A stretch of 45,078 nucleotides of DNA from Nocardioidaceae bacterium (lineage in GTDB: Bacteria > Actinomycetota > Actinomycetes > Propionibacteriales > Nocardioidaceae): assembly GCA_013697585.1 (NCBI GenBank), contig JACCWP010000089.1, positions 1 through 45,078 on the forward strand. The letters run 5' to 3'. The first letter of the stretch is position 1. Each line of letters opens with the position of its first letter. This document shows, piece after piece, positions 18,360-27,989 of the stretch. Both the position numbers and the translations under genes were made by a program. The notes beneath the pieces are model-generated. The model was not told where the DNA came from. It ran no database searches and saw only the letters and a program-made list of their open reading frames with translations.

Positions 18360-18478
18360 GATCGGGCGCAGGGCGGATCGGGCGCAGGGCGCGGGCGCGA
18401 TCGGGCGCAGGGCGGATCGGGCGAAGGGCGCAGGGTGCGGATCAGGCGCAGGGCGCGGTACGGGGCGGCGGATCAGCC
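18360..18478. repeat. Imperfect tandem repeat gatcgggcgcagggc(n)
   Basis: About five degenerate units beginning gatcgggcgcagggcg at 18360, 18376, 18399, 18415 and a gatcaggcgcagggcg variant. Confidence 0.75.
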
Positions 18479-19417
18479 GACGCGTTGCGCGCCGGGGACG
18501 GGGCCAGTCAGCAGGTGCACCCCGTCGACATCGATGCGTCCGAGCAGCTGTGCGGCGAGCCGGCTTGCGTGCGAGCGATCGGCACCGAGGAACAGCACGG
18601 TCGGCCCGGAGCCAGCCAACATGGCCAGCCGGGCGCCGGCCTGGGCGCCGGCGCGCACCAGCTCGCCCAACCCCGGTCGGAGCGCCATCGCGGCGGGCGT
18701 CAGGTCGTTGCGCGCCGTCGTCAGCAACGCATCCACCAGCCCCGCACCGTCGCCACGGAGCGCGTCGAGCAGTGCGGTCGGCAGCTCGGCGACCCGCGCG
18801 CGTTCCCGCCCCCGCAACCGGTCGAGCTCGGCATAGCAACGCGGGGTGGACAAACCCCGGCTGCTGGTTGCCGCCACCCACGTCAACCGAGGCCCGGCAG
18901 GCTGCGCCGTCACCAGCTCGCCGCGACCGGTGCCGGTGCACGTGCCGCCCACCAACGCGAACGGGACGTCACTACCCAGCCGGCGCGCCAGCCCGAGCAA
19001 CGCTTCGAGGTCGAGACCGGTCCTCCACAGCGCGTCGCAGGCGAGCAGGGTGGCCGCAGCGTCGGCCGAGCCGCCGGCCAGGCCGCCCGCGACGGGGATC
19101 CGCTTGAGCACGTGCAGCGCGACCCCGGTCGTGGTCAACCCGGTGTGTGCGCGCAGCAGCAGGGCGGCGCGTACGCACAGGTTGCTGCCGTCACTGGGGA
19201 CACCTAGTACGGGGTCGCCTGCGGCGTCAGCGACCGTCACTGTCACGGCGCCGGAGCCGTCGCGACGCGCGTGGACCGTGTCGTACAGGTCGACCGCCTG
19301 GTAGAGCGTGGCGAGCTGGTGGAATCCATCGGGTCGGGTCGCCCCGACCGCGAGGTGCAGGTTGATCTTGGCGGGCGCGCGCACCTTGACCGCCCGCAGC
19401 GCCGCCACGGCCCTCAT
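18473..19417 (-). CDS. ispE: 4-diphosphocytidyl-2-C-methyl-D-erythritol kinase
   Basis: [53 protein letters not shown]. Confidence 0.97.
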   Translation of the reverse strand: MRAVAALRAVKVRAPAKINLHLAVGATRPDGFHQLATLYQAVDLYDTVHARRDGSGAVTVTVADAAGDPVLGVPSDGSNLCVRAALLLRAHTGLTTTGVALHVLKRIPVAGGLAGGSADAAATLLACDALWRTGLDLEALLGLARRLGSDVPFALVGGTCTGTGRGELVTAQPAGPRLTWVAATSSRGLSTPRCYAELDRLRGRERARVAELPTALLDALRGDGAGLVDALLTTARNDLTPAAMALRPGLGELVRAGAQAGARLAMLAGSGPTVLFLGADRSHASRLAAQLLGRIDVDGVHLLTGPVPGAQRVG

Positions 19418-20304
19418 GACAAGGCGTCCATGGCTGCAGCCAACGCGATGAACGCGTCGACGTCGAGCTGCTCGCCGCGGCTTGCGGGGTCGATCCCGGC
19501 CTCGTGCAGCGCCGCCTCCGCCGCGGCGGCCGAACCGGCCAGACTGGCCAGCGCCTGACGCAGGGTCTTGCGGCGCTGGGCGAACGCGGCGTCGACGACG
19601 CCGAACACCCGGCTCCGGTCGATGCCCGCCCGCTCGGTGTCGGACCGGCGCCAGGCGACCAGCGCCGAGTCGACCCGCGGCACCGGCCAGAACACCGCGC
19701 GACTGACCTTCCCGACAGGGCGCGCGTGGCCGTACCACGCGGTCTTGACGCTGGGGACCCCATAGGTACGCGAGCCGGGTGCGGCCACGAGGCGGGCAGC
19801 CACCTCGGCCTGCACCAGCACGAGCGCTCGTCGTAGGGTCGGCGACAGCGCCCACAAGTGCAGGAGCACCGGCACCGCGACGTTGTACGGCAGGTTGGCA
19901 ACGAGCGCCGTGGGGGCTTGGCCGGGTATGTGGTCGAGACGCAGCGCATCGCCGGTGACCACCGTGAGCAGGTCCGCGCGGCCGGGTGCCCGCTCGGCGA
20001 CCGTGGTGGGCAGCACCGTGGCAAGCAGCGGATCGACCTCCACTGCGATCACCCGCCCGCGCGGGCCGATGGCGTCGAGCAGCGCCAGGGTCAGCGACCC
20101 GAGGCCCGGCCCGACTTCGAGCACGATGTCGTCGGGGGCGAGGTCGGCCGTGCGGGCGATCCGCCGCACGGTGTTCGCGTCGACAACGAAGTTCTGCCCA
20201 CGCTGCTTGCTGGGCCGCAGGCCCAGTCCGGCGGCCAGCGCCCGGACATCGCCCGGGCCGAGCAGCCTGCTGCTCAGGTGGGCAGACCGAGCTCGGCCGC
20301 GCAC
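19414..20304 (-). CDS. rsmA: 16S rRNA (adenine1518/1519-N6) dimethyltransferase
   Basis: [55 protein letters not shown] start placed at 20304 is tentative. Confidence 0.95.
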   Translation of the reverse strand: MRGRARSAHLSSRLLGPGDVRALAAGLGLRPSKQRGQNFVVDANTVRRIARTADLAPDDIVLEVGPGLGSLTLALLDAIGPRGRVIAVEVDPLLATVLPTTVAERAPGRADLLTVVTGDALRLDHIPGQAPTALVANLPYNVAVPVLLHLWALSPTLRRALVLVQAEVAARLVAAPGSRTYGVPSVKTAWYGHARPVGKVSRAVFWPVPRVDSALVAWRRSDTERAGIDRSRVFGVVDAAFAQRRKTLRQALASLAGSAAAAEAALHEAGIDPASRGEQLDVDAFIALAAAMDALS

Positions 20305-21503
20305 GCCGGCCACGAACCGTAGCTGCCCCCATTGGCGTCGCGCAGCTTGGTCGCGATCGCGATCTGCTGCTCGCGGGTCGCCTCGTGCGGGTACGCCGCG
20401 TACGCCCCGCCTCCGTACGCCTGCCATGTCGGCAGCGAGAACTGCAGGCCGCCGTAGTAGCCGTTGCCGGTGTTGATCGCCCAGTTGCCGCCCGACTCGC
20501 ACTGGGCGAGCTCGTCCCAGACGCCCGGGTCGGTGACGACCGGGGTCGGCGCTGGAGCGGGCGCGGGGGTCGGCGCTGGCGCGGGCGCGGGAGTCGGCGC
20601 TGGAGCGGGCGCGGGGGCAGGGGCGGGGGCCGGCTCTGGCTCGGGGGCCGGTTCCGGCTCCGGCTCGGGGCGCGCCGCGGTGCCCTGTACCTCGACCCGG
20701 GCCACGGGTGCGGCAACGAGCGTCTTGTCGAGCACGATGCGATCGCGCAGCTTGCCGTTGGCCAGGATCTCGCGAATCTCGATCCGCCGGGTCCCGCTCT
20801 CGCCGTCCCGCACGACGTCGCGCTGGTCCTCGTACAGATCGTCGGAATAGCGCAGCTCGGTCGAGTACGACACCGACTCGGTGATCGAGCGCACCCGCTT
20901 GTCGATCGTGGTCACGACGATCCGGGTCTTGTCAGAGAGCTCGCGCTTGCCGGCCGGCTGCAGCTCGTCGTCGCGGTCGACCTCGACGCCCGCCTCCGCG
21001 ACGGCGTCGGCGACGGTCCTCTCGGTGGTGGAGAATCGACGCTTGCCGTCCATCGTCACCAGCGTGATCGCCTTGGGTGTGGCCACCCTGAGCGACAGAC
21101 CCTCGCGACCGAGGCTGCTGCTGCGGCTGGTCGACAGCTCGGCGCCCGCGAAGCGACGCCCGATCTGGGCGAGCGCGTCGCCGACGTTGGTCGCGGTCAC
21201 CCAGTACGACGCCTGGTCGCCATCGACGTTCAGGCTCAGCTCGCGGGCATAGCGCACGGCGATCTTGGTCCCGTCGCTGATCGAGCTGCCCGGTGCCGGG
21301 AGCACCACGTCGCGGTCCGACAGCTCGATGCCCTCGGCGGCAAGGACGTCACCCACGTCGTCGCCGAAGGTGGTGAGCTCGGTCTCCTCGCCGTCGACCG
21401 AGAGCGTCACGGTCTTGTTCATCGCCGCGTACGCGACGGTGCCGACGACCAGTGCCAGGACGACCGCAACGCTCGCGGTGATGATCAGAACTCGGGTACG
21501 CAC
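20274..21503 (-). CDS. rpfB: Resuscitation-promoting factor RpfB-like (DUF348 repeats, G5, Rpf lysozyme-like domain)
   Basis: Repeated [28 protein letters not shown]-type DUF348 units, G5, then [32 protein letters not shown]. Confidence 0.95.
   Translation of the reverse strand: MRTRVLIITASVAVVLALVVGTVAYAAMNKTVTLSVDGEETELTTFGDDVGDVLAAEGIELSDRDVVLPAPGSSISDGTKIAVRYARELSLNVDGDQASYWVTATNVGDALAQIGRRFAGAELSTSRSSSLGREGLSLRVATPKAITLVTMDGKRRFSTTERTVADAVAEAGVEVDRDDELQPAGKRELSDKTRIVVTTIDKRVRSITESVSYSTELRYSDDLYEDQRDVVRDGESGTRRIEIREILANGKLRDRIVLDKTLVAAPVARVEVQGTAARPEPEPEPAPEPEPAPAPAPAPAPAPTPAPAPAPTPAPAPAPTPVVTDPGVWDELAQCESGGNWAINTGNGYYGGLQFSLPTWQAYGGGAYAAYPHEATREQQIAIATKLRDANGGSYGSWPACAAELGLPT
20548..20619 (-). 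repeat. 24-bp x3 in-frame repeat encoding the Pro/Ala linker of RpfB
   Basis: ggcgctggagcgggcgcgggggtc at 20548, 20572 and 20596 (variants). Confidence 0.9.
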
Positions 21504-21581
21504 ACTGCTCCAGGAGGTCGGGCTCAGGTGGGCGCGCCACACTCAGACGAGGAGCGAGGGCGACCCTGCGGGCAAGTTCCC

Positions 21582-21599
21582 GACCATAACGAGATGGTC
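21582..21599 (-). promoter_or_regulatory. Candidate rpfB promoter with small palindrome
   Basis: Minus strand ttggcc-N17-tatggt; embedded gaccat-N6-atggtc inverted repeat. Confidence 0.35.
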
Positions 21600-21721
21600 A
21601 CGACGGGCCAAATCGCGCTGCCCCAGTGGTGCGGTTGTGGCGCCAGCGGCCAATGGGAAGCCGAACAGCTGAGTGGAGGGCGCCACGGCGGCCGCCGCCC
21701 GAGGGAAGCCGGCGCGTGCCG

Positions 21722-21809
21722 CCGCACTTCCCCGGCGTACGGTGCGCTTTCCCAGCGCTATTTCGCTGGGGAGGCGCACATGTCGCTGGTATACCAGCGA
21801 AAACGGCGC
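21722..21809 (-). repeat. Nested-palindrome dispersed repeat, family A copy 3 (opposite orientation)
   Basis: Perfect palindrome tcgctggtataccagcga (21783-21800) and gtgcgctttcccagcg/cgctggggaggcgcac arms (21742-21757/21764-21779). Confidence 0.85.
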
Positions 21810-21864
21810 AGGGTGGGCGCGGCCGGGGCCGGGACGCGCGGGACGGAAGCACCCGGCTGCTGGC

Positions 21865-22794
21865 CTACCACCTGCCGCCGAAGGCGGCGTCGGTGTTGGC
21901 ATCCACCGCGGCGCAGACATGGGTCAGGTCGCGTCCGAGCACCTCAGCCATGGCGCGCAGGGTCACCGGGACCAGGTAGGACGCGTTGGGCCGGCCCCGG
22001 TACGGCATCGGGGCGAGGTACGGCGCATCGGTCTCGACGAGCACTCGATCGAGCGGTGTGCCGGCCAGCGCCTCGCGCAGCGCCGCCGCACGGGCAAAGG
22101 TCACTGTGCCGGCGAAGCTCAGGTAGGCGCCGCGGTCGACGCAGGCCCGGGCGAAGTCGGTGTCACCCGAGAAGCAGTGCATGACGATGCGAGGTGGGAG
22201 CTGCTCGTCGTCGAGCACCCGGAGCACGGCGTCGTGGGCGTCCCGGTCATGGATGACGAGGGTCTTGTCCAGCCTGGCGGCCAGGCCGATGTGGGCACGG
22301 AAGGAGCGCTCCTGGTCGTCGCGCCCGTCCGGTCCGGTGCGATAGAAGTCCAGGCCGGTCTCACCGACCGCCCGCACCCGCTCCGACGACGCGGCGAGCT
22401 CCTCGATCTCGGCCATTGCGTCGTCGAGCGCCCCGGCCCTGGCCAGCCGCGGCGCCTCGTTGGGGTGCAGCGCGACCGCAGCAACCAGACCGGGATGGCG
22501 TTCGGCTTGCTCGACCGACCACCTGGCGCCGGCCAGGTCACAGCCGATCTGCACCACGCGCGGCACGCCGACCGACGAGGCAGCCTCGAGCAGCGCCTCG
22601 AGGCTCGGCTGGTCGCCGTCGGCTGCGTCGACGATGTCGAGGTGGCAGTGGTTGTCGACCACGGGGTGCGGCAGCGGGTCAGGTAGCGGCGGACGACTGC
22701 GGTCACGCCGTCGCCCGCTCTTCTCCTCGGTCGCCGCTCGCTGTCGTGGCGGCGCCTCCGGCGACCCCGGGTCGTCGGGGTGCGGCGAGGTCAC
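21865..22794 (-). CDS. tatD: TatD family metal-dependent DNase
   Basis: [58 protein letters not shown] overlap with metG stop. Confidence 0.95.
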   Translation of the reverse strand: MTSPHPDDPGSPEAPPRQRAATEEKSGRRRDRSRPPLPDPLPHPVVDNHCHLDIVDAADGDQPSLEALLEAASSVGVPRVVQIGCDLAGARWSVEQAERHPGLVAAVALHPNEAPRLARAGALDDAMAEIEELAASSERVRAVGETGLDFYRTGPDGRDDQERSFRAHIGLAARLDKTLVIHDRDAHDAVLRVLDDEQLPPRIVMHCFSGDTDFARACVDRGAYLSFAGTVTFARAAALREALAGTPLDRVLVETDAPYLAPMPYRGRPNASYLVPVTLRAMAEVLGRDLTHVCAAVDANTDAAFGGRW

Positions 22795-24587
22795 CCGCCG
22801 GCCTCGCGCTCCAGCATGGCCAGCTCGTCGTCGACGACAGACGGATCGAGCTTGGTGAACACCGGCGTCGGCGTTGGCACGGGGTGGCCGATCTCGACCG
22901 GCTGTGACTCCCACGCGCCCTGGTCGGCGTAGTCGCCGGTGATGACCGGGTAGGACAGCCCGCCGTCGAGGTCGTCCACCTCGCGGATCTGTGGACCCGG
23001 CGACACCTGACCGGACCGGCCGAGCGCCTCGTGGACGTGCTGGGACGAGTGCGGCAGGAACGGTGCCAGCAGCCGATTGGTGTCGTCAACGACCTGCGCC
23101 GCGACGTGGAGCACGGTGCGCATCCGCTCGGGATCGGTGTTCTTGAGCGCCCACGGAGCCTGCTGGCTGAGATAGACATTGGCCTCACTGGCCACCCGCA
23201 TGGCCGCGGCGATGGCCTGCTTCTGTCGGTGCCGCTCGATCAGGCCGCCCACCTCGCCGAACGCGCCCCCCGACAGCGTGAGCAGCTCCCGGTCGCCGGC
23301 CGCGAGCTCACCGGGAGGTGGGATGCTGCCGACATTCTTGGCGATCATCGACGCGGTGCGGTTGACCAGGTTGCCCCACGTGCTGACCAGCTCGTCGTTG
23401 TTCCGCCGGACGAACTCGGCCCAGGTGAAGTCGGTGTCCTGCGTCTCCGGTCCGGCGACCGCGATGAAGTAGCGGAGCGCGTCGGCGTCGTAGCGCTCGA
23501 GGAAGTCGCGGACGTAGATCACGACCGAGCGGCTGGTCGAGAACTTGCGGCCCTCCATGGTGAGGAACTCGCTGCTCACCACCTCGGTTGGAAGGTTGAG
23601 CTTGCCGTGGTCGCCGGGCTTGCCACCCCGGGTGCCGAGACCGTTGTAGGCCAGCAGCTCTGCCGGCCAGATCTGGGAGTGGAAGGTGATGTTGTCCTTG
23701 CCCATGAAGTAGGAGGACCGGGCCGCCGGGTCGTTCCACCAGGCGCGCCAGGCGTCGGGGTCACCGCTGCGCCGCGCCCACTCGACCGACGCCGAGAGGT
23801 AGCCGATGACGGCGTCGAACCAGACGTACAACCGCTTGTTGGCGTTGGTCTCCCAGCCCTCGAGCGGCACCGGTATGCCCCAGTCGATGTCGCGGGTCAT
23901 GGCCCGCGGTCGGACGTCGTCGAGCAGGTTCAGCGAGAACTTCAGCACGTTGGGGCGCCAGCCGGTCCGGGTCTGCAGCCAGGTCCCCAGCGCGTCCGAC
24001 AGCGCCGGCAGGTCGAGGAAGAAGTGCTCGGTCTCGACGAACTTCGGCGTCTCGCCGTTGATCCGCGAGCGCGGGTTCTTGAGCTCGGTGGCGTCCAGCT
24101 GGTTGCCGCAGTTGTCGCACTGGTCGCCGCGCGCGCCGTCGGAGCCGCAGATGGGGCAGGTGCCCTCGATGTAACGGTCCGGCAGTGTCCGTCCGGTCGA
24201 CGGGGAGATGGCGCCCATGGTGCGCTGTTCGACCAGGTAACCGTTGCGGTGCACCGTGCGAAACAGCTCCTGCGCCACCGCGTAGTGGTTGCCGGTGGTG
24301 GTCCGCGTGAACAGGTCGTACGAGAGCCCCAACGCGTGCAGGTCCTCGACGATCACCCGGTTGTACCGGTCGGCGAGATCGCGTGGGCTGACGCCCTCCT
24401 TCTCCGCCTGCACGAGGATCGGCGTTCCGTGCTCGTCGGTCCCCGACACCATGAGCACGTCGTTGCCCGCCATCCGCATGTACCGGCTGAAGATGTCGGC
24501 GGGCACCCCGAAGCCAGACACGTGTCCGATGTGGCGCGGTCCGTTCGCGTACGGCCACGCGACGGCCGTGAGCACGCGACGAGACAT
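22791..24587 (-). CDS. metG: Methionyl-tRNA synthetase
   Basis: [28 protein letters not shown], zinc knuckle [25 protein letters not shown]. Confidence 0.98.
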   Translation of the reverse strand: MSRRVLTAVAWPYANGPRHIGHVSGFGVPADIFSRYMRMAGNDVLMVSGTDEHGTPILVQAEKEGVSPRDLADRYNRVIVEDLHALGLSYDLFTRTTTGNHYAVAQELFRTVHRNGYLVEQRTMGAISPSTGRTLPDRYIEGTCPICGSDGARGDQCDNCGNQLDATELKNPRSRINGETPKFVETEHFFLDLPALSDALGTWLQTRTGWRPNVLKFSLNLLDDVRPRAMTRDIDWGIPVPLEGWETNANKRLYVWFDAVIGYLSASVEWARRSGDPDAWRAWWNDPAARSSYFMGKDNITFHSQIWPAELLAYNGLGTRGGKPGDHGKLNLPTEVVSSEFLTMEGRKFSTSRSVVIYVRDFLERYDADALRYFIAVAGPETQDTDFTWAEFVRRNNDELVSTWGNLVNRTASMIAKNVGSIPPPGELAAGDRELLTLSGGAFGEVGGLIERHRQKQAIAAAMRVASEANVYLSQQAPWALKNTDPERMRTVLHVAAQVVDDTNRLLAPFLPHSSQHVHEALGRSGQVSPGPQIREVDDLDGGLSYPVITGDYADQGAWESQPVEIGHPVPTPTPVFTKLDPSVVDDELAMLEREAGG

Positions 24588-24615
24588 GCCGCGATCCTAT
24601 GGGGGTGGCTCCGCC

Positions 24616-26970
24616 TCAACCCGCAGGTGCCAGCGGCCGGTCCGCGACCGAGGACAGGACCCGTACGGACGGCCGCGGCGCCTCGTCGGCAAGCGTGGCC
24701 AGCGTTCGCGCCAACGGCTCCGGGCGGGCGAAAAGGAATCCCTGGGCAAGCCCGGCCTCGCAGTGCTCGGTGACGTGCGCGAGCTGCGACTCACGCTCGA
24801 TTCCCTCGACCACGACGTCCAGGCCCAGCCCACTGCCCATGAGCACCATGGAGTGCAGCAGGTCGCAGGCTCGACTGTCCGAATCCACCGAGGTGACGAA
24901 CGATCGATCGATCTTGAGGATGCGTACGGGCAGGCGCTGGAGGTAGCCGATGGACGAGAAGCCCACGCCGAAGTCGTCGATCGCAAACCGGACGTCCTCG
25001 GCCGCAAGCTCCTCCATCGTCGCCAGCGCTTGCCCGCCGTCGCCCACGAAGTCGTGCTCGGTCACCTCGATGACCAGATTGAGGTCACGCATCGCCGCGC
25101 GGGTGCGGCGGACAACACCAGCAAAGGAGGGGGAACGCAGCTGTCGAGCTGTGGCGTTGACGGCAACCGTGATCGACCGCCCTGCAGCCGCGCGAATGGC
25201 TGGCGCATCGTCAGCCACGAGATCCAGCACAAGCTCACCGAGCGCCACGATGAGCCCGGTCTCCTCGGCCACCGGGATGAAGACATCTGGGGCGATCAAT
25301 TGGCCGTCGCATCGCCAGCGCACCAAGGCTTCCAGCCCCAGCACCTCGCCGCTGAGTATCGCGACGACCGGCTGGTAGTGCACCTCGAATTCGCCGGCGG
25401 CGATGGCGCGGCGCAGCCGGTCCACCAGCTCGATCCGGTGCAGCCGGTCGTCGAGCAAGGAGACGTGGTAGATCTCCTGCCGGTCCTTGCCCTGGGACTT
25501 GGCGTGGTACATCGCCATGTCGGCGTTGCGCAGCAGCGCCTCGGCGCTCGCCCCCGGCTCGCCATGCGCGACACCGATGCTCGTCGTCACCGCCACCGGG
25601 TGGCTCACCACCACGATCGCCGGCCGAAGTGCGGCCAGGATGCGCTCACCCGTGGCTTGGACGGAAGCGAACTCCACGTCCTCGAGCACTATGGCGAACT
25701 CGTCACCGCCCAGGCGTGCCACCGTGTCGCCATCGCGAACGCAGGAGACGATCCTCCGGCCGACCTCCTGGAGCAGCACGTCTCCGGCGGCGTGACCGAA
25801 CCGGTCGTTGACCTGCTTGAAGCCGTCGAGATCACAAAAGAGGACGGCCAGCCGGCCGCCGGTGGCCCCGTCGGCCGCGAGCGCCTGCTCGACCCGCTCG
25901 AGCAGGCGGGTGCGGTTGGCCAACCCAGTCAGCGCGTCGAAGCGCGCCAGGTGGGACAGCTCGTCGACCAGCCGCAGCCGGGAGAACGTGTCTTCGGCGA
26001 CCGCGACTAGAGCCTGCAACGCCCGCCCGTCCGTCCCCACGGTGGATCGGGCCCCGACCCTTGCCGGTGCGGTGACCCATAGGCCGCGCTCGCCCGGCAC
26101 CACGACGGCACCGATCTCGCCGGCTCCAGGGGGTTGCTCGCGCAGTGCGACCCTGCGATCTCGCAGCAGGTCACGCGCAGCGTCGCGGACCATGGCGAGA
26201 GCGGCGGCCCGGTCGTGGACCGTCTGCGCCCGCTGGGCGGCGGCGAACAGCACGTGCAGGCGACGAGCATGCTCCTCGCCGCGGGAGCGGGCCCGCGCAG
26301 CGAAGAGGATGGTGGCGAGCGGCGCGGCTAGCAGCAGCATCACCCACAGCGGCTGGTTGCGAAACACCAGCGCTGCAAGGTAGCCGAGCGAGTCGATGGC
26401 GACGAAGACAACCAGGCCGCCGAGCACACCAGGTTGGGTCAGCTCAGTGCGGATGCTGGTGCCGTCTTCCAGCGCCACCGAGACCGCCGAGATGACCCAG
26501 TCAGCGCCGAAGTACGCGGCGCAGGCCAGGCCCACGAGCAGCAGCTCTCTCGGGCTGTTGTCGGGTGCGCGCTGCCCCGACCAGAGCACACCGACGGCCA
26601 CCGCCCCGCACAAGGTGGTGAGCCCGCTGTTGAACGCCTTGGCCCGTAGGCGCTTTGACGACAGCAACTGGGCCGCCAGGGACCCGATTGTCCACACGGC
26701 CAGGGACAGGTACGGATCGACCACACAGGCAAGGAAGATCAGCACGCACGACTCGAACCCGATCTCGATGCCGCCCTCACGGCTCATCGGCCATGGGAAC
26801 CGCGCCATGACAGCGACCACGACGATCCCGAGGAGCGCGGCCACGGAGAATCGTTGCGGGTCGTCGACCAGCACGAGGATCGCCCATGCCCCGGGAAGCA
26901 GGCCCGCCACTGCCACGAACGCATCGAAGCCGTTGCTCGCAGCGGGTGGCGAGCTCTCGCCGTCACCCAT
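24616..26970 (-). CDS. Membrane-bound GGDEF-EAL cyclic-di-GMP protein
   Basis: N-terminal multi-TM region; RDGDTVARLGGDEFAIVLE (RxxD I-site and GGDEF); LGLEALVRW EAL motif. Confidence 0.95.
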   Translation of the reverse strand: MGDGESSPPAASNGFDAFVAVAGLLPGAWAILVLVDDPQRFSVAALLGIVVVAVMARFPWPMSREGGIEIGFESCVLIFLACVVDPYLSLAVWTIGSLAAQLLSSKRLRAKAFNSGLTTLCGAVAVGVLWSGQRAPDNSPRELLLVGLACAAYFGADWVISAVSVALEDGTSIRTELTQPGVLGGLVVFVAIDSLGYLAALVFRNQPLWVMLLLAAPLATILFAARARSRGEEHARRLHVLFAAAQRAQTVHDRAAALAMVRDAARDLLRDRRVALREQPPGAGEIGAVVVPGERGLWVTAPARVGARSTVGTDGRALQALVAVAEDTFSRLRLVDELSHLARFDALTGLANRTRLLERVEQALAADGATGGRLAVLFCDLDGFKQVNDRFGHAAGDVLLQEVGRRIVSCVRDGDTVARLGGDEFAIVLEDVEFASVQATGERILAALRPAIVVVSHPVAVTTSIGVAHGEPGASAEALLRNADMAMYHAKSQGKDRQEIYHVSLLDDRLHRIELVDRLRRAIAAGEFEVHYQPVVAILSGEVLGLEALVRWRCDGQLIAPDVFIPVAEETGLIVALGELVLDLVADDAPAIRAAAGRSITVAVNATARQLRSPSFAGVVRRTRAAMRDLNLVIEVTEHDFVGDGGQALATMEELAAEDVRFAIDDFGVGFSSIGYLQRLPVRILKIDRSFVTSVDSDSRACDLLHSMVLMGSGLGLDVVVEGIERESQLAHVTEHCEAGLAQGFLFARPEPLARTLATLADEAPRPSVRVLSSVADRPLAPAG

Positions 26971-27121
26971 TGGACCTCCTCGGTGTCACGACACAGGCGC
27001 AACCTCCAGTGTCGGCAGGCACGGCCCTTGTGGACTACCCACGTGACAGTCCGTGGCCACTCGGTCCATCCCAGGTGGTCCGAACGGGTGACTGCGCCCG
27101 GCCCAGGCGAGGCCTGCGCGC

Positions 27122-27955
27122 TCAGGGCCAGGGCTGGTGCGCTGCGTCATAGACCACGCGCTTGCTGGCGCCGGTCGCCGACACCACGGCCGCGATCGCG
27201 TCGCGCCGGGTCAGGCCGTCGTCCTCGCGCTCGGCAACCAGGTTCCGCAGCGCCGCGGCGTCGAGATCGGACCGGGCGAGGGCGGGGGCGCCGGCCACAA
27301 CGACCGTCACCTCGCCACGGACACCGCTGTCGGCCCAGCCGACGAGCTCGGCCAGGGGGCCGCGACGGATCTCCTCGTGCGTCTTGGTCAGCTCGCGGCA
27401 GACGGCTGCGCGCCGATCGGCACCAAGGGCGTCAGCCATCGACCGCAAGGTGGCGGCGGTGCGGTGCGGCGCCTCGAAGAAGACCATCGTGCGCGGCTCG
27501 GCCGCCAGACCGTCGAGGCGCCGGCGCCGCTCGCCGGCCTTGCGCGGCAGGAATCCCTCGAAGCAGAACCGGTCCACCGGCAGCGCGGACACCGCCAGAG
27601 CGGTGATGACTGCCGAGGGACCAGGCACGGCCGTCACCGGCAGTCCTGCCTCGGCCGCGGCCACCACCAGCCGGTAGCCGGGGTCTGACACGCTGGGCAT
27701 GCCGGCGTCGGTGACCAGCACCACACGGTCACCGACTCGCAGCGCGTCGAGCAGCTCGGGGACCCGCGCCCGCTCGTTGCCGTCAAAGTACGAGACCACG
27801 CGGCCGCCGATCGAGACCTGCAGGTCAGAGCACAACCGCCGCAGACGCCTGGTGTCCTCGGCGGCGACCACATCGGCGGTGGCGAGCTCAGCGGCCAGCC
27901 GAGCCGGGGCGTCGGCCGCTCGGCCGATCGGCGTCGCGGCGAGCACGAGGGTCAC
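27122..27955 (-). CDS. rsmI: 16S rRNA (cytidine1402-2'-O)-methyltransferase
   Basis: LVLAATPIGRAADAP, VAAEDTRRLRRL, LVTDAGMPSVSDPGYRLV. Confidence 0.96.
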   Translation of the reverse strand: MTLVLAATPIGRAADAPARLAAELATADVVAAEDTRRLRRLCSDLQVSIGGRVVSYFDGNERARVPELLDALRVGDRVVLVTDAGMPSVSDPGYRLVVAAAEAGLPVTAVPGPSAVITALAVSALPVDRFCFEGFLPRKAGERRRRLDGLAAEPRTMVFFEAPHRTAATLRSMADALGADRRAAVCRELTKTHEEIRRGPLAELVGWADSGVRGEVTVVVAGAPALARSDLDAAALRNLVAEREDDGLTRRDAIAAVVSATGASKRVVYDAAHQPWP

Positions 27956-27989
27956 CCCCGCAACCTACGGCGCGACCTACGATGCCGCC
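27956..27989. promoter_or_regulatory. Overlapping divergent promoters of rsmI and pmt
   Basis: Minus TAGGTT (27967-27962)-N6-GTG(27955); plus TACGAT (27978-27983)-N6-GTG(27990). Confidence 0.55.

Noticed and set aside
18473-20716. 747-aa minus-strand ORF as one large protein
   Set aside because: The true gene is only the C-terminal part (ispE, start 19417); the upstream part is an out-of-frame read of rsmA/rpfB with Arg/Pro-rich composition.
21504-21720. ydaO/c-di-AMP riboswitch upstream of rpfB
   Set aside because: Such riboswitches control some actinobacterial rpf genes, but I could not find the conserved core; only a promoter-like element is visible.
23031-24773. 580-aa plus-strand ORF antisense to metG
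   Set aside because: Shadow ORF; metG on the opposite strand is unambiguous.
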